DNA of 64,000 bases from Lachnospiraceae bacterium (GCA_016297945.1 JAEDFR010000001.1:1-64000); one strand, 5' to 3'. Positions 37,097 through 46,647 are shown, counted from the first letter of the stretch. The notes: generated by a model not told the origin, from the letters alone. Program-made: numbers and translations.

Positions 37097-40000
37097 ATGA
37101 ATATTCTTAATCAAGCAAAAAAAATAAAACCGGCAGAATTGGTATCATTTATCTACGCACCAATTCTGTCTTTTGTTATTTTGTATGTTGTTAATCTTTT
37201 TTATGAAAACACTCTGCCATCGGATATGTATATCCATCAGTTGCCTAAGAATATTTCATACTGTGCGTTAGCCAGCCTGACATTTTATATTTATCTGAAA
37301 ATATCTAAGCATTTTCAATCAATTTCCCAACTTTATAAGGTTGCGTTAGCCATGGCTTATGGATTGTCATCCTATGCAGTGCTAAGTAACTTCTATTCTG
37401 AAACCATGCTCTTTTACGCTTTTGTTCCAATCATCTTTTTATCTATAGAATACGTTAAAGGCAATCATGGATACGTCTTATTCTCCGTTTTATGTGCGGT
37501 TTCACTCTGTATTAGCACTGTCGATTCCTGTATACTTTTTATTTATCTTTCCATTTATTTTTTCGTTTTTTCCAATAACGGCTTTGCCAAAAGAATCGTT
37601 GATTTTCTTCATCTTTTGTTGTGCTATGCATTTTCATTTTTATTATCACTTGCACTGTGTGTTCCTCAATTATCTGCCTTCATAGCAGACAATCAGGATT
37701 CAATCTATCCGGGCTTTGCCGTTAACTACAACCCTGCCACTTTCTTATCAAGGTTTCTTACCGGTTCTGCTCCTTCTGAATATTTTACAACCGGACGCGG
37801 ACTGGATTTATACTTCGGCATGTTCTTTTTTTTGCTTTTGATTCTCTATTTCTTTAACAGCAGCATTGAGAAAAAGGACAGACTGAAAAACTTCTGCTTT
37901 TTATTATTCTTAATTGGAACGCTCCAACTCACACCACTCATGCATCTGATGGAATTATGCCAGGCAACACAGGCATTTTCCATTTATTACTCTGTATTTT
38001 TTACCTTTTACTGCTTACATTTGGCCTCTATATCACTCAATACATTATCCGGCATGCAAAAAAAATCCATGCTTTGTGGTCTGACATTAGCAATCTGTAT
38101 GGTAGTTTTTGTTTTCATCGGCTCCTCTCACAATTTCATGCCCATCACAAAGGAAATGATTGTATGCTTCCTCGCCCTCTATTTATTAGGACTTATTGTC
38201 CCGCTCTTTTCGGAACGTGCCTCAACCCAGAAACTGATACCGTTTTTTGTTATCATTGAATTGGCAGTCAATATCCTGATTATGATTAATCAAAGTATTT
38301 TGCCCGCATCTTTGGACATCTCTGACAGTTATACTTTATTCAAAAAGGAAAGTATTGCATCTGACAGCACGACAGAGCAATCGGTTTCTGCACCCTCCGA
38401 AGCCAATAAAATGATGGATGCTTATAATGATTTTTATGATGCGTATTATGCAACCGACATGTCCGATACCTTATATTTTATTGGCGACCACATTGAAATT
38501 ACGGATAGTGACAAAGAAAAATTTGATATGACCGGTGACTTAAACGAGTTAGAAGCATTTAATCTTCGCGGACATATTCTTGGAGTAACGGAAGATGTTT
38601 TTACCAAAGAAAATATTAGTATTTCTTTTGATGCATCTGAAAAATATACAGTTGTTGACGAAGGCAACAACTTATACTGTCTGGAACAGACACCGGACAC
38701 CTTAATTGATGGACAGGTTGTTGTTCCCTATCATTATGAAAATCCGAAAAACAAGCACTATATTATTCTTTGCAGCTTTTATGACTATATGGTGGAAGAT
38801 TTGGGAGACAAAGATACTTTTGACGGTTTCCTATGCTTTACCGCCAGCAGAAATTTATCATTCCGTTTTCAATTATCCGTTTATTCTATCAATGAAGATG
38901 CACTTTCAAAGGTTTCTGCTGCTTTATTTACAGATGCCGATCCTACAACTCATGAAGAAACCAATTACAATGTTTATATCATTTTGTTAATCCTTTCAGC
39001 AATCGGAGTTATCTTATTACTTCATTTTACTATTGATAAGGGAAGAGACAAAACAATAAACCGTCTCAATTCGTTCAAAAATCATTGCATCCATGCAGGA
39101 TTCTGGTTAAAAATGCGTCAATTCCTGATGGATAACCGTGTCTATATAATGGCATTTTTCATTCCTTTTGCAGTTTTCGTATCTGCTATGATTTACTATG
39201 ATTCTGCACCATTTGGGCAGGGCTCTTTCTTGGATTCGGATGGTATTTCCTCCGTTTTGGCAGCATCGCTAAATTACTACTACAATTTGAAATCCGGAAA
39301 TATCACACTCAGCATGTTGGGTGGTTATGCTAACGGTATTTTCCCCGGTTTATATATCGTATTTTATCTTCCGATGTTATTGTTTTCTGCAGATGCACTT
39401 CCGGCTGTATTTATGATATTAAATGCCATTTTAATGGGCTTTTCCGGATTTTTTATCTGTTACTATTTCACACACCGTTTCAACGGTGTAAGAGCAGATA
39501 AATCTGATTGGAAACTACTCATTCCGGCTTTGATTTACAGTTTAAACACCTTTATGATTGCTATGCACAGTTATATTTTCTGGTGGTATCTGCTGTTTGC
39601 ACTATTCCCTCTTCTTGTTTTATTTCAGGAACGTTTAATTTATGAAAGAAAGTGGTTGCCTTATTCACTTTTACTATTCTTTTGCATATTAACGAATTTT
39701 AATATTGCATTATATATTTGTATTTATCTGGTTATCCACTTTTTCACCTGCAAATTTGAAAACATCAAAGATTTTATTGTAAAGGGATTCCGTTTTGCGA
39801 TACCCTCGCTTTTAGGCGCACTCTGCAACTTCAGTAATCTATACGGATTGTTTGCCGGCTTATTCACACAGCGTGCCGGAACCGGCTATGCGGAAGCTGA
39901 CAGCGTTGCCCCTTCCTTTGGCTTCTTCACTTCCTACTTTAACCAGTGGAAACAGTTTATGCTTTTTACGCCCTGCATAACCATCACGGACAACGATGGG

Positions 40001-41719
40001 CATATCAATTTATATATAGGAGTATTTTTCCTGATATTATTCGCTTTATTTGTTACATCCAAAAAAATAAAGCTGACACAAAAACTGAAATATCTGATAC
40101 CAACTTTCATTTTATTTATCAGTTTCAATGAAGAAATAACTACTTATGTCTGGAACGGTTTTCATTATCAGGTAAGCGTACCAAACAGACATGCCTTTTT
40201 ATTTGCATTTGTTGCCTCCATGATGGCTTTTGAAGTTTTATCCCATATCAAAGAGATTTCCATGAAACAAATGGGCTTATGCACCGGATTGTCTATCCTG
40301 TTTATGTGCGCATGTCAGTTTTTGGGTGACGGAAACACCAAACTTGCTTTTGGTGCAACTTTGATTGTACTTGTACTCTACTTCATTGTTTATTTTGTTT
40401 TTTCACGTTTGAAAAAAATAAAACAATATCTGATTCCTGCAATCATTGGTGTTTTTGCTTTGGAAATGACCCTAAATGTTTTTTATGACTGTACCTCATT
40501 TTCACTGGACAATATTTCCATTTATGCCGATTATGAAAAACAGGCTGATTATCATGCCAAATTATTGAAAACGGATACGCAGAATGCCTATCGTTTCTCG
40601 CTTCCGGCTTCCTATGGCGCAAACAATGGATTTATTGTAAATGCACCGACCGGAACGTATTTTAACTCCTTTTTGTCAAACTATCTCCAATACATGAGTT
40701 ATTATTACGGACTATATTACGGTCACAACTTTATAATGACGCATCACAATGCAACGCCACTTACCACGGCACTGTCTTCCTGCAAATATATTGAAGCACC
40801 ATGTTATTCTACAGCATCATTAGGTGACTTATATAACTACAACTATTATGACACCATTAACGGTCACTTTATATTGGAAAATCCGGATGCACTTTCTTTT
40901 GGAATTTATGTGCCTTCCGCAATTGAATTTATACCGGAAGAAGCTCTGGAGACTCCGGCTTCTTTCCAGAATTATATTGTCCGATTGGTAACAGATTCGG
41001 AAAAAGATGTATATAACGGTCCCATCACATTAAAGTCTGACATTTCAGAAGACAGTGATTTTTCAGGTACGAATTATATCCGATTTAAAACACCTGATAA
41101 CACCTATGTTTCACAACAGACTGCCCGGGAAATCATTTATGGCGAAGAAAATGCTTCCGATCCGGTTTTTACCAGTCATCATTTATATTGTGAAATTGCA
41201 GTTACACCAAAAACGGATGGACCACTTTATCTATATGCCAATGAATTCGTATACTTAGGTGAGGGAAAAGCCGGTAAAGAAAGTATCTTCACCATTCCTT
41301 ATCCCAACAAGACTTGTAGTGAAGGTTATGAATTTACCTGCTATACATTTGATCCGGAACAATATCAACATTTTATCCAGGATGCAAAAGCAAACCAGTT
41401 GGAAAACGTCAAACTTCAGGATAATATATTGACCGCAGACATCAACTACGACGAAGAAGGCTATACGATGTTTAGTCTGCCCTATACAACGGCTTGGAAA
41501 ATCTATATTGACGGAAATGAAGTGAAACAGGAAGATTTGATGAATTCCTATCTTTTTGTAAAAACTCCGGCTGGAAAGCATCAGTTAAGGATGGTGTATG
41601 ATAATAGTGCTTCGATAAGAGGTGTGGTCATTTCGCTTGGAATCATTTGTGGTTTATGCCTATTGGATTTTGTGAAAAAGAAATGGAAGAAAAGAAAAAA
41701 GACTACATTTGAATCATAA
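37097..41719 (+). CDS. Giant YfhO-type membrane protein, apparently duplicated
   Basis: 1540 residues from ATG 37097 (AAGGA 9 nt upstream; an earlier in-frame ATG at 37058 has no SD). There are two GT-C-like halves. The first, about 1-650, has eight or more helices, an acidic extracytoplasmic domain (about 410-615) and one helix. The second starts near 670, with SDGISSVLAASLNYYYNLKSGN and LGGYANGIFPG, the acidic loop pattern of YfhO proteins, then ten or more helices, a 330-residue outer domain and a last helix (near 1510). The C-terminal KKKWKKRKK is cytoplasmic. B. subtilis YfhO, about 860 residues, is needed for lipoteichoic acid glycosylation. A surface glycosyltransferase using a lipid-linked donor is inferred. 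Confidence 0.82.
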   Translation: MNILNQAKKIKPAELVSFIYAPILSFVILYVVNLFYENTLPSDMYIHQLPKNISYCALASLTFYIYLKISKHFQSISQLYKVALAMAYGLSSYAVLSNFYSETMLFYAFVPIIFLSIEYVKGNHGYVLFSVLCAVSLCISTVDSCILFIYLSIYFFVFSNNGFAKRIVDFLHLLLCYAFSFLLSLALCVPQLSAFIADNQDSIYPGFAVNYNPATFLSRFLTGSAPSEYFTTGRGLDLYFGMFFFLLLILYFFNSSIEKKDRLKNFCFLLFLIGTLQLTPLMHLMELCQATQAFSIYYSVFFTFYCLHLASISLNTLSGMQKKSMLCGLTLAICMVVFVFIGSSHNFMPITKEMIVCFLALYLLGLIVPLFSERASTQKLIPFFVIIELAVNILIMINQSILPASLDISDSYTLFKKESIASDSTTEQSVSAPSEANKMMDAYNDFYDAYYATDMSDTLYFIGDHIEITDSDKEKFDMTGDLNELEAFNLRGHILGVTEDVFTKENISISFDASEKYTVVDEGNNLYCLEQTPDTLIDGQVVVPYHYENPKNKHYIILCSFYDYMVEDLGDKDTFDGFLCFTASRNLSFRFQLSVYSINEDALSKVSAALFTDADPTTHEETNYNVYIILLILSAIGVILLLHFTIDKGRDKTINRLNSFKNHCIHAGFWLKMRQFLMDNRVYIMAFFIPFAVFVSAMIYYDSAPFGQGSFLDSDGISSVLAASLNYYYNLKSGNITLSMLGGYANGIFPGLYIVFYLPMLLFSADALPAVFMILNAILMGFSGFFICYYFTHRFNGVRADKSDWKLLIPALIYSLNTFMIAMHSYIFWWYLLFALFPLLVLFQERLIYERKWLPYSLLLFFCILTNFNIALYICIYLVIHFFTCKFENIKDFIVKGFRFAIPSLLGALCNFSNLYGLFAGLFTQRAGTGYAEADSVAPSFGFFTSYFNQWKQFMLFTPCITITDNDGHINLYIGVFFLILFALFVTSKKIKLTQKLKYLIPTFILFISFNEEITTYVWNGFHYQVSVPNRHAFLFAFVASMMAFEVLSHIKEISMKQMGLCTGLSILFMCACQFLGDGNTKLAFGATLIVLVLYFIVYFVFSRLKKIKQYLIPAIIGVFALEMTLNVFYDCTSFSLDNISIYADYEKQADYHAKLLKTDTQNAYRFSLPASYGANNGFIVNAPTGTYFNSFLSNYLQYMSYYYGLYYGHNFIMTHHNATPLTTALSSCKYIEAPCYSTASLGDLYNYNYYDTINGHFILENPDALSFGIYVPSAIEFIPEEALETPASFQNYIVRLVTDSEKDVYNGPITLKSDISEDSDFSGTNYIRFKTPDNTYVSQQTAREIIYGEENASDPVFTSHHLYCEIAVTPKTDGPLYLYANEFVYLGEGKAGKESIFTIPYPNKTCSEGYEFTCYTFDPEQYQHFIQDAKANQLENVKLQDNILTADINYDEEGYTMFSLPYTTAWKIYIDGNEVKQEDLMNSYLFVKTPAGKHQLRMVYDNSASIRGVVISLGIICGLCLLDFVKKKWKKRKKTTFES

Positions 41720-41760
41720 ACATCACAGTAGTATTATTAATATAATAAATTCATTATATA

Positions 41761-41788
41761 CAAAAGCAGCCATTTCAGGCTGCTTTTG
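41761..41788. terminator. Bidirectional intrinsic terminator between convergent genes
   Basis: CAAAAGCAGCC, 6-nt loop ATTTCA, GGCTGCTTTTG: a perfect 11-bp stem with A-tract on one side and T-tract on the other, 41 nt after the plus-strand stop and 5 nt after the minus-strand stop at 41794. Serves both genes. Confidence 0.9.
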
Positions 41789-41793
41789 TGATT

Positions 41794-43470
41794 TCAATTA
41801 TCTTTACCTAATCTAATAAAATATAAATTCAATTTTTCAATAAGCGTTAGGAATATCAATGTTGCACTTGTCAAATAAAATGGCATATAATACATAAACA
41901 TATTGCTTGGTGCAAATAAGAAAACAATTGGTACTTGAAGAATTACTGTTCCAATCAAACATGCACTAAACCAATCTTTTTTTATAAATCTTAAAATCAT
42001 CAATGCTATTAATCCAATTAGCCCCCAGAAAGAATTATAAAAAATTGGATAAAAAGCATTTGTTTTTATGTAATTTCCTTGTTCTCTGCAAGCCAAAAAA
42101 GTTATAACAGTATTTCTCAAATCGGTATGTCCCAGATTAGTAAATCGGAAATAGTAATTGTAAAAATCTTCTCCACCAATATCCATTTCCTGTTTCCATT
42201 GGGTAACATCACCATGGTTTATTATATTTGGCACAAAACCATTGGTTCTTTTATATACTTCGATTCTATTATAAAGAAAGTCTATGGGATACTGTAAAAG
42301 AATGTCAATTGAGGCCACTAATACATCGTTTAGTTGTTTCTTATTCTCCACATTTCCTTTTTCCCAATACACATCCGGTGTACCATAAAATACTGTAGTT
42401 TCACATATTTCTTCAACCGGAATCCAATCATTGATTACCTCTAAGTCATCCGTAATTTTTTCGTCATAATCTCCATAGTGTGTTGCAAGAATATCCGATA
42501 AAGGAGTCATTACCGCGGTTAACACATAAGGATCATCATCCGGTTGCCATAACCTGTTTGGCAATGAACAAAGAAAATATATAACAATCACAACCGGAAT
42601 AAAAAAGAATGATTTCCACTTATCTTTTTTATAATTCACCACTAATATGATAAGAAACAAACACGGGACAAGATACAAAAACTCTGTTTTCCATACGCCT
42701 AATATTATAGCAAATGTTAAGAATTGCAACGATTTTTTAATAGTAAACTGCTTATTCTTTTTATATTCATAATAAAAACTAATAACCAAACACATGAAAA
42801 ACCATGCAATCTGTGAATTTCTGATATTAAACTGGTTGTTATCCAACACCGGAAGAAACAGAAAAGGTATATATAACAAATATGTAAGCTTTTTATGTTC
42901 TATGTTATCCCAAACCGTTTTTAATGTGGCTGCCGCTAAAAGCGAAATAATAACAATTTGAAAAAAAGTTAGGGATGCCACGTATGGAAACATGGCTATC
43001 GCCAGCCAATAAAATATCTGTGTAATCAATGACTGTACCCATACAATCCGGATATCCGATATGGTAAAGAATAACAGATATAGTTCATCCTGTTTAAATA
43101 TTCCCGGCCAAACCAGAAACAGAATAACACATTGAATCAAAAAATAGATCAGGAAGAATTTAATAAACCGAACACACTTTTCATGTTTCCATCTTCCTAA
43201 TTCAAATACCATCCATAGTAAAAAACCAAAGAAAATCCATAAAAGCACGAACGATATAATCATCAAAACATGAAATTTGAAGACACTCAGTTCTGTTTTT
43301 AGAATAAATACACGTTGTATTTCACTATATTGTGTCACACGGCATACAATAGCAAAAATAAGTGCTAAAATTCCAACAACCACACCTTCTAGCTTGAAAT
43401 TTATGATTTCAGGATCAATCTCCTTAGTATTATCCACATTTTGTTCTGGCTTTGTATTTTCTTCTGACAT
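41794..43470 (-). CDS. Polytopic membrane protein, GT-C-like (possibly DUF6020)
   Basis: 558 residues with about 12 membrane helices. A cytoplasmic N-terminus of 25 residues is acidic (SEENTKPEQN). Between helices 3 and 4 lies LVWPGIFKQDELY, an acidic extracytoplasmic loop after the WPG motif; a second outer domain of about 100 residues (about 335-440, WQPDDDPYVLT, VFYGTPDVYWEKG) precedes the last helices. This is a glycosyltransferase-like GT-C topology; it resembles DUF6020-type proteins, not verified. The fragment at 20783-21400 looks like a decayed relative. SD GAGG upstream. It follows the hip-like module but has no evident functional link to it. Confidence 0.7.
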   Translation of the reverse strand: MSEENTKPEQNVDNTKEIDPEIINFKLEGVVVGILALIFAIVCRVTQYSEIQRVFILKTELSVFKFHVLMIISFVLLWIFFGFLLWMVFELGRWKHEKCVRFIKFFLIYFLIQCVILFLVWPGIFKQDELYLLFFTISDIRIVWVQSLITQIFYWLAIAMFPYVASLTFFQIVIISLLAAATLKTVWDNIEHKKLTYLLYIPFLFLPVLDNNQFNIRNSQIAWFFMCLVISFYYEYKKNKQFTIKKSLQFLTFAIILGVWKTEFLYLVPCLFLIILVVNYKKDKWKSFFFIPVVIVIYFLCSLPNRLWQPDDDPYVLTAVMTPLSDILATHYGDYDEKITDDLEVINDWIPVEEICETTVFYGTPDVYWEKGNVENKKQLNDVLVASIDILLQYPIDFLYNRIEVYKRTNGFVPNIINHGDVTQWKQEMDIGGEDFYNYYFRFTNLGHTDLRNTVITFLACREQGNYIKTNAFYPIFYNSFWGLIGLIALMILRFIKKDWFSACLIGTVILQVPIVFLFAPSNMFMYYMPFYLTSATLIFLTLIEKLNLYFIRLGKDN

Positions 43471-43558
43471 AGAGGAATTCCTTTCTAAGATTTTATTCTA
43501 TTATTTTTCTTTGTTATTTCAACATGTAATCCTCGGCATTTATTTATTTTTTTGATAA

Positions 43559-44368
43559 TTACGAAAATAAATACTGATATTTATACATCTGTGCCTCCAT
43601 GATTTTTAACACCCTTTCTTTTTCTTCTTTTGTGTAAATTGTGATTTGATTCAATAACTCATTTACGTCTTTTGCCGAAAAAGAAAACTTTATATTTTCG
43701 CCAAATAATTCTTCTGATACATCTAATTGATCATCAAAATCTGTACTGATCGATTTGCTCTGCACATCTTTCATCAATATTCTGTAATCAACATTTAAAG
43801 GATAGTCTGATCTGGTATCTGATAATACAGATGCACCATTATCGAAAATTGGACAAAAATCATAGTCTCCATTTGAGTTCATTAGAACAGCAATATTATG
43901 CATGTGTCGATCTTCATTCAAAAACAAGGCATCAATTGTAAATAATTTATTGATATACTTTCCAAAATCTTTTAAACCTGTCATTCGCTCAATAATATCA
44001 ACCAAAAAGAGCAATCTCTTCTTAACATCCTTCATTTCCCATAAAACCATGTACAGACTTTTTTGATATTGTTGATAAAACAATCTCTCTAAAGTAATTA
44101 TTTGCCAATCTTTATCCAAAAAATGATAGCTTTTAACTCCATTAAAAACACGATACTTATATTTGATTTGTTCTTCCTGATATAACACATATTCATTTTG
44201 AGATAATGTTGATTTTTGTAGTAAATGAGAAACAATATACTCCGCCAATCCCTCATAGCCACTGTGATCAGCCTTATACCATATATTACCTTTTTTCCAT
44301 TTTAACTGATTCCCTTTTGATGATTGACGGTCATCTGTCTTCAAATCTTGTTCAAACAATTCTATCAT
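43559..44368 (-). CDS. Short HipA-like kinase, putative toxin
   Basis: 269 residues. The C-terminal HipA kinase core is visible: LFLNEDRHMHNIAVL with catalytic D153 and N158, followed by FCPIFDNGAS with the metal-binding D176. E. coli HipA has 440 residues; here the N-terminal subdomain is missing and probably supplied by the partner encoded just upstream (44375-44920). Residues 23-45 (LKWKKGNIWYKADHSGYEGLAE) form the ATP-binding lobe region. HipA-type kinases phosphorylate aminoacyl-tRNA synthetases in known cases; the target here is unknown. 6-nt gap to the HTH gene, so translationally coupled. No terminator is seen before the 41794-43470 gene. Confidence 0.8.
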   Translation of the reverse strand: MIELFEQDLKTDDRQSSKGNQLKWKKGNIWYKADHSGYEGLAEYIVSHLLQKSTLSQNEYVLYQEEQIKYKYRVFNGVKSYHFLDKDWQIITLERLFYQQYQKSLYMVLWEMKDVKKRLLFLVDIIERMTGLKDFGKYINKLFTIDALFLNEDRHMHNIAVLMNSNGDYDFCPIFDNGASVLSDTRSDYPLNVDYRILMKDVQSKSISTDFDDQLDVSEELFGENIKFSFSAKDVNELLNQITIYTKEEKERVLKIMEAQMYKYQYLFS

Positions 44369-44374
44369 ACCTAA

Positions 44375-44920
44375 TCACCTCTCAATGTCTATCCAAAAAT
44401 CGTCCTCAGCCATTTTTCCTTTTGTCTTTTCAACAATTAGGAATGGATCATAGAATGGAATACCTAAATCATCCAAAACCAATTTCAATCGATCTCTCGT
44501 CCTTGGAAAACATCTGTCTTCCAGAAAAACCAAATAATCATCATATGTTGGCTCCACATTAGTTCCAAAAGCTCGAAACATAATTCTATCTGTATAATTT
44601 TTAATCTGTACAACTCTTTTTGCATCATCTACGTCAATTAATGTGCATTTTTCATTTTTATACATATACCACATACGAATTGGTAATTGTTTTGGTGGAA
44701 TCATCAACTTTTCAGACATTTCCGGATATTCTTTAAGCATTTTCAGTAATAGAATGATTGGACCGCTTATCTTTTTATCACTACATTCCCATCTTTCAAC
44801 TGTAGGCTTAGATGATCCGATAAATTTTGCAAATTCTTTCTGTGTCATGTTCAATTCTTTACGAACATTTTTTATTTCTTCCGCTGTAGTATAATCTGCA
44901 ATTGCATACTTTTTGATCAT
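44375..44920 (-). CDS. HTH antitoxin with HipA-N-terminal-like domain
   Basis: 181 residues. Residues about 13-60 are an XRE-type HTH (EIKNVRKELNMTQKEFAKFIGSSKPTVERWE). After a short linker, residues 75-181 form a second domain with RMWYMYKNEK, FLEDRCFPRTRDRLKLVLDDLG and YDPFLIVEKTKGKMAEDDFWI. The last segments match the region that precedes the kinase core in HipA-like proteins. The protein thus looks like HipB joined to the HipA N-subdomain, while the kinase core stands alone in the next gene, comparable to three-gene HipBST but with the subdomain placed on the HTH protein. Probably represses its own promoter (44966-44993). SD AGGTGG. Confidence 0.75.
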   Translation of the reverse strand: MIKKYAIADYTTAEEIKNVRKELNMTQKEFAKFIGSSKPTVERWECSDKKISGPIILLLKMLKEYPEMSEKLMIPPKQLPIRMWYMYKNEKCTLIDVDDAKRVVQIKNYTDRIMFRAFGTNVEPTYDDYLVFLEDRCFPRTRDRLKLVLDDLGIPFYDPFLIVEKTKGKMAEDDFWIDIER

Positions 44921-44965
44921 GAAACCACCTCGTTTATTAATATAGAAACTGTCATCTTATTATTT

Positions 44966-44993
44966 AATATAACACGATTTTATATTTATGCAA
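44966..44993 (-). promoter_or_regulatory. Promoter of the hip-like module
   Basis: On the minus strand TTGCAT (44993-44988), 16-bp spacer, TATATT (44971-44966) with extended TGT, about 46 nt before the ATG at 44920. The remaining part of the 44921-45258 gap holds the promoter and inverted repeat of the small gene at 45259; no other gene was seen. Confidence 0.55.
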
Positions 44994-45199
44994 GAAAAAC
45001 AATCATTTTAATGGCAACTTATTGGCTTTTAACTATCATTTTAATTGTTTCGCTAAATACGCATATTTTTCATAAACAGATTCTGTTCACTATCCTGCCT
45101 TAATCTATATCTTTTGTTAATATTTTAATATCACATCTTAAATTCTTCGATTTTTCATCATGAATTCCACGATATTTTATACTTTTTGTTCTTTGATAA

Positions 45200-45228
45200 T
45201 TGAATAAGACTTTGCATTTTGTTATAAT
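45200..45228 (+). promoter_or_regulatory. Promoter of the 61-residue gene
   Basis: TTGAAT (45200-45205), 17-bp spacer and perfect TATAAT (45223-45228); start near 45235 gives a 24-nt leader. The -35 region lies inside the left inverted repeat. Confidence 0.7.
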
Positions 45229-45258
45229 TGCCCTATCAATCGATAGGAGGTACCCAAA

Positions 45259-45444
45259 ATGGAGAATATAAATATGACACATGACGAAACCGTAAAACAC
45301 GAAATCACCAGATTAATGGAATTGCAGAGAATTAAAGCTTCGAACAATGGTGCACCAAACAAGACCTTAGATGAGTGCATCAACGAAAGCATCAATACAC
45401 TTCATGCCCTTGGCATCAACACAGATAGTTTTATTATCATCTAA
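45259..45444 (+). CDS. Small hypothetical protein, 61 residues
   Basis: I do not recognise this gene, but it is probably real: a textbook AGGAGG lies 7-9 nt before the ATG, a near-consensus promoter precedes it, and a hairpin follows it. The product is hydrophilic, helix-prone and acidic at the start (MENINMTHDETVKHEITRLM), with no cysteine and no membrane segment; it ends in FIII. It is the only plus-strand gene besides the YfhO-type gene and lies between the hip-like module and rfbG inside inverted repeats. An antitoxin-like or regulatory small protein is conceivable, but there is no evidence for a function. Confidence 0.6.
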   Translation: MENINMTHDETVKHEITRLMELQRIKASNNGAPNKTLDECINESINTLHALGINTDSFIII

Positions 45445-45464
45445 TTAGTTACACGTCTATAAAC

Positions 45465-45508
45465 AAGATGCAAAGCCTTATTGAATCATCAAACAGACTT
45501 TGCATCTT
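45465..45508. terminator. Hairpin between the small gene and rfbG (probable bidirectional terminator)
   Basis: AAGATGCAAAG (45465-45475) and CTTTGCATCTT (45498-45508) form a perfect 11-bp stem with a 22-nt loop. It lies 8 nt after the rfbG stop (minus strand) and 20 nt after the small gene (plus strand). T-tracts are weak on both sides (TTGTTTATAG on the minus strand). The loop overlaps the right inverted repeat. Confidence 0.5.
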
Positions 45509-45516
45509 ATACAAAT

Positions 45517-46617
45517 TTACTTATTTCTCAGATAATCATCAATCTGCTTATTCATAACTCTGAGAATTTCTCCGGTTTGATCAATTGTCGAATTTTGATA
45601 TGCCATCTCCCATTCCACAATCTTTCCCATGGCATCCTTTACATTCCAACGTGGGCGCCAGTTAAAGATTTTCTTTAACTTTGTACAATCCAGTTTTAAA
45701 AAGTTTGCCTCATGCGGTCCGCCATCATAGCGGTTCGTCCACGAAACCGTTTTACCCGTTTTTTCCTTCCAGATATCGCAAAACAACGTGACCAGTTCCC
45801 CGGTTGTATAACAATCTTCATCGTCAGGGCCAACATTATAGTTTCCTGCAAAAGAAATGTCCTCATACTGCTTTTGACAAATCATAAGGTATGCCATAAC
45901 CGGCTCTAAAACATGTTGATAGGGCCTTGTAGATAACGGATTGCGGACAACGATATCTTCTCCCTTTTCCACGGCTCTGATGCAATCGGGAATAATGCGG
46001 TCTGTCGCAAAATCTCCGCCCCCAATGACATTTCCGGCTCTGGCAGTAGAAATTGCAATTTTGCGTCCTTCCTTTTCAATCTGAGGTTCAAAAAACGAGT
46101 TTACATAACTCGATGTAACTAATTCAGAACAAGACTTGGAATTGGAATATGGATCATAGCCGTTTAACTCCTCATCTTCCCGATAGCCCTGCTGCCGCTC
46201 AAGGTTTTTGTATACCTTATCGGTTGTAACATTTAAAAACGATACAACACTTTTAGTCTGTCTGACACATTCTAATACATGAACCGTTCCCATCACATTG
46301 ACATCATAGGTATAGACAGGCTCTTTGTACGATTCCCGTACAATTGGCTGTGCTGCCATATGAATCACTATTTCCGGCTGAACTTCTTCAAAGACCTGTT
46401 TCAGATGTTCAAAATTCCTGATATCGCCTGATATGGAATTCATCTTTTCTTTTAGTTTACATAACTCAAACAAACTGAGTTCCGTCGGTGCTTCCAGCGC
46501 ATATCCGGTAATCTTTGCTCCGGCATGCAATAATGCCATGCACATCCAGCTTCCTTTAAAGCCGGTATGACCGGTAATCAATATTTTCTTATCTTTGTAA
46601 AAAGACAAATCCATCAT
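45517..46617 (-). CDS. rfbG: CDP-glucose 4,6-dehydratase RfbG
   Basis: 366 residues, extended SDR. ILITGHTGFKGSWMCMALLHAGAKITGYAL is the RfbG-type Rossmann start; further HMAAQPIVRESYKEP, the YxxxK-like YSNSKSCSE with YDPYSNSK, and GNVIGGGDFATDRIIPD. It converts CDP-D-glucose to CDP-4-keto-6-deoxyglucose, the second step of CDP-3,6-dideoxyhexose synthesis. The GHTGFKGSW motif distinguishes it from dTDP- and GDP-sugar dehydratases. Last gene of the rfb operon, 30 nt after the reductase gene. Confidence 0.93.
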   Translation of the reverse strand: MMDLSFYKDKKILITGHTGFKGSWMCMALLHAGAKITGYALEAPTELSLFELCKLKEKMNSISGDIRNFEHLKQVFEEVQPEIVIHMAAQPIVRESYKEPVYTYDVNVMGTVHVLECVRQTKSVVSFLNVTTDKVYKNLERQQGYREDEELNGYDPYSNSKSCSELVTSSYVNSFFEPQIEKEGRKIAISTARAGNVIGGGDFATDRIIPDCIRAVEKGEDIVVRNPLSTRPYQHVLEPVMAYLMICQKQYEDISFAGNYNVGPDDEDCYTTGELVTLFCDIWKEKTGKTVSWTNRYDGGPHEANFLKLDCTKLKKIFNWRPRWNVKDAMGKIVEWEMAYQNSTIDQTGEILRVMNKQIDDYLRNK

Positions 46618-46647
46618 ATTTTACATCCTGTCGTAATATTCTTTGTT

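Larger units (their letters stand above)
45192..45493. repeat. 26-bp imperfect inverted repeats flanking a small gene
   Basis: The left copy at 45192-45217 (TTTGATAATTGAATAAGACTTTGCAT read in two parts, TTTGATAATTGAA and TAAGACTTTGCAT) and the reverse complement of the right copy at 45468-45493 agree at 23 of 26 positions. They enclose 250 bp that contain only the promoter and the 61-codon ORF. The layout resembles a miniature mobile element or an inverted duplication of a promoter region. No target-site duplication was recognised. Confidence 0.6.
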
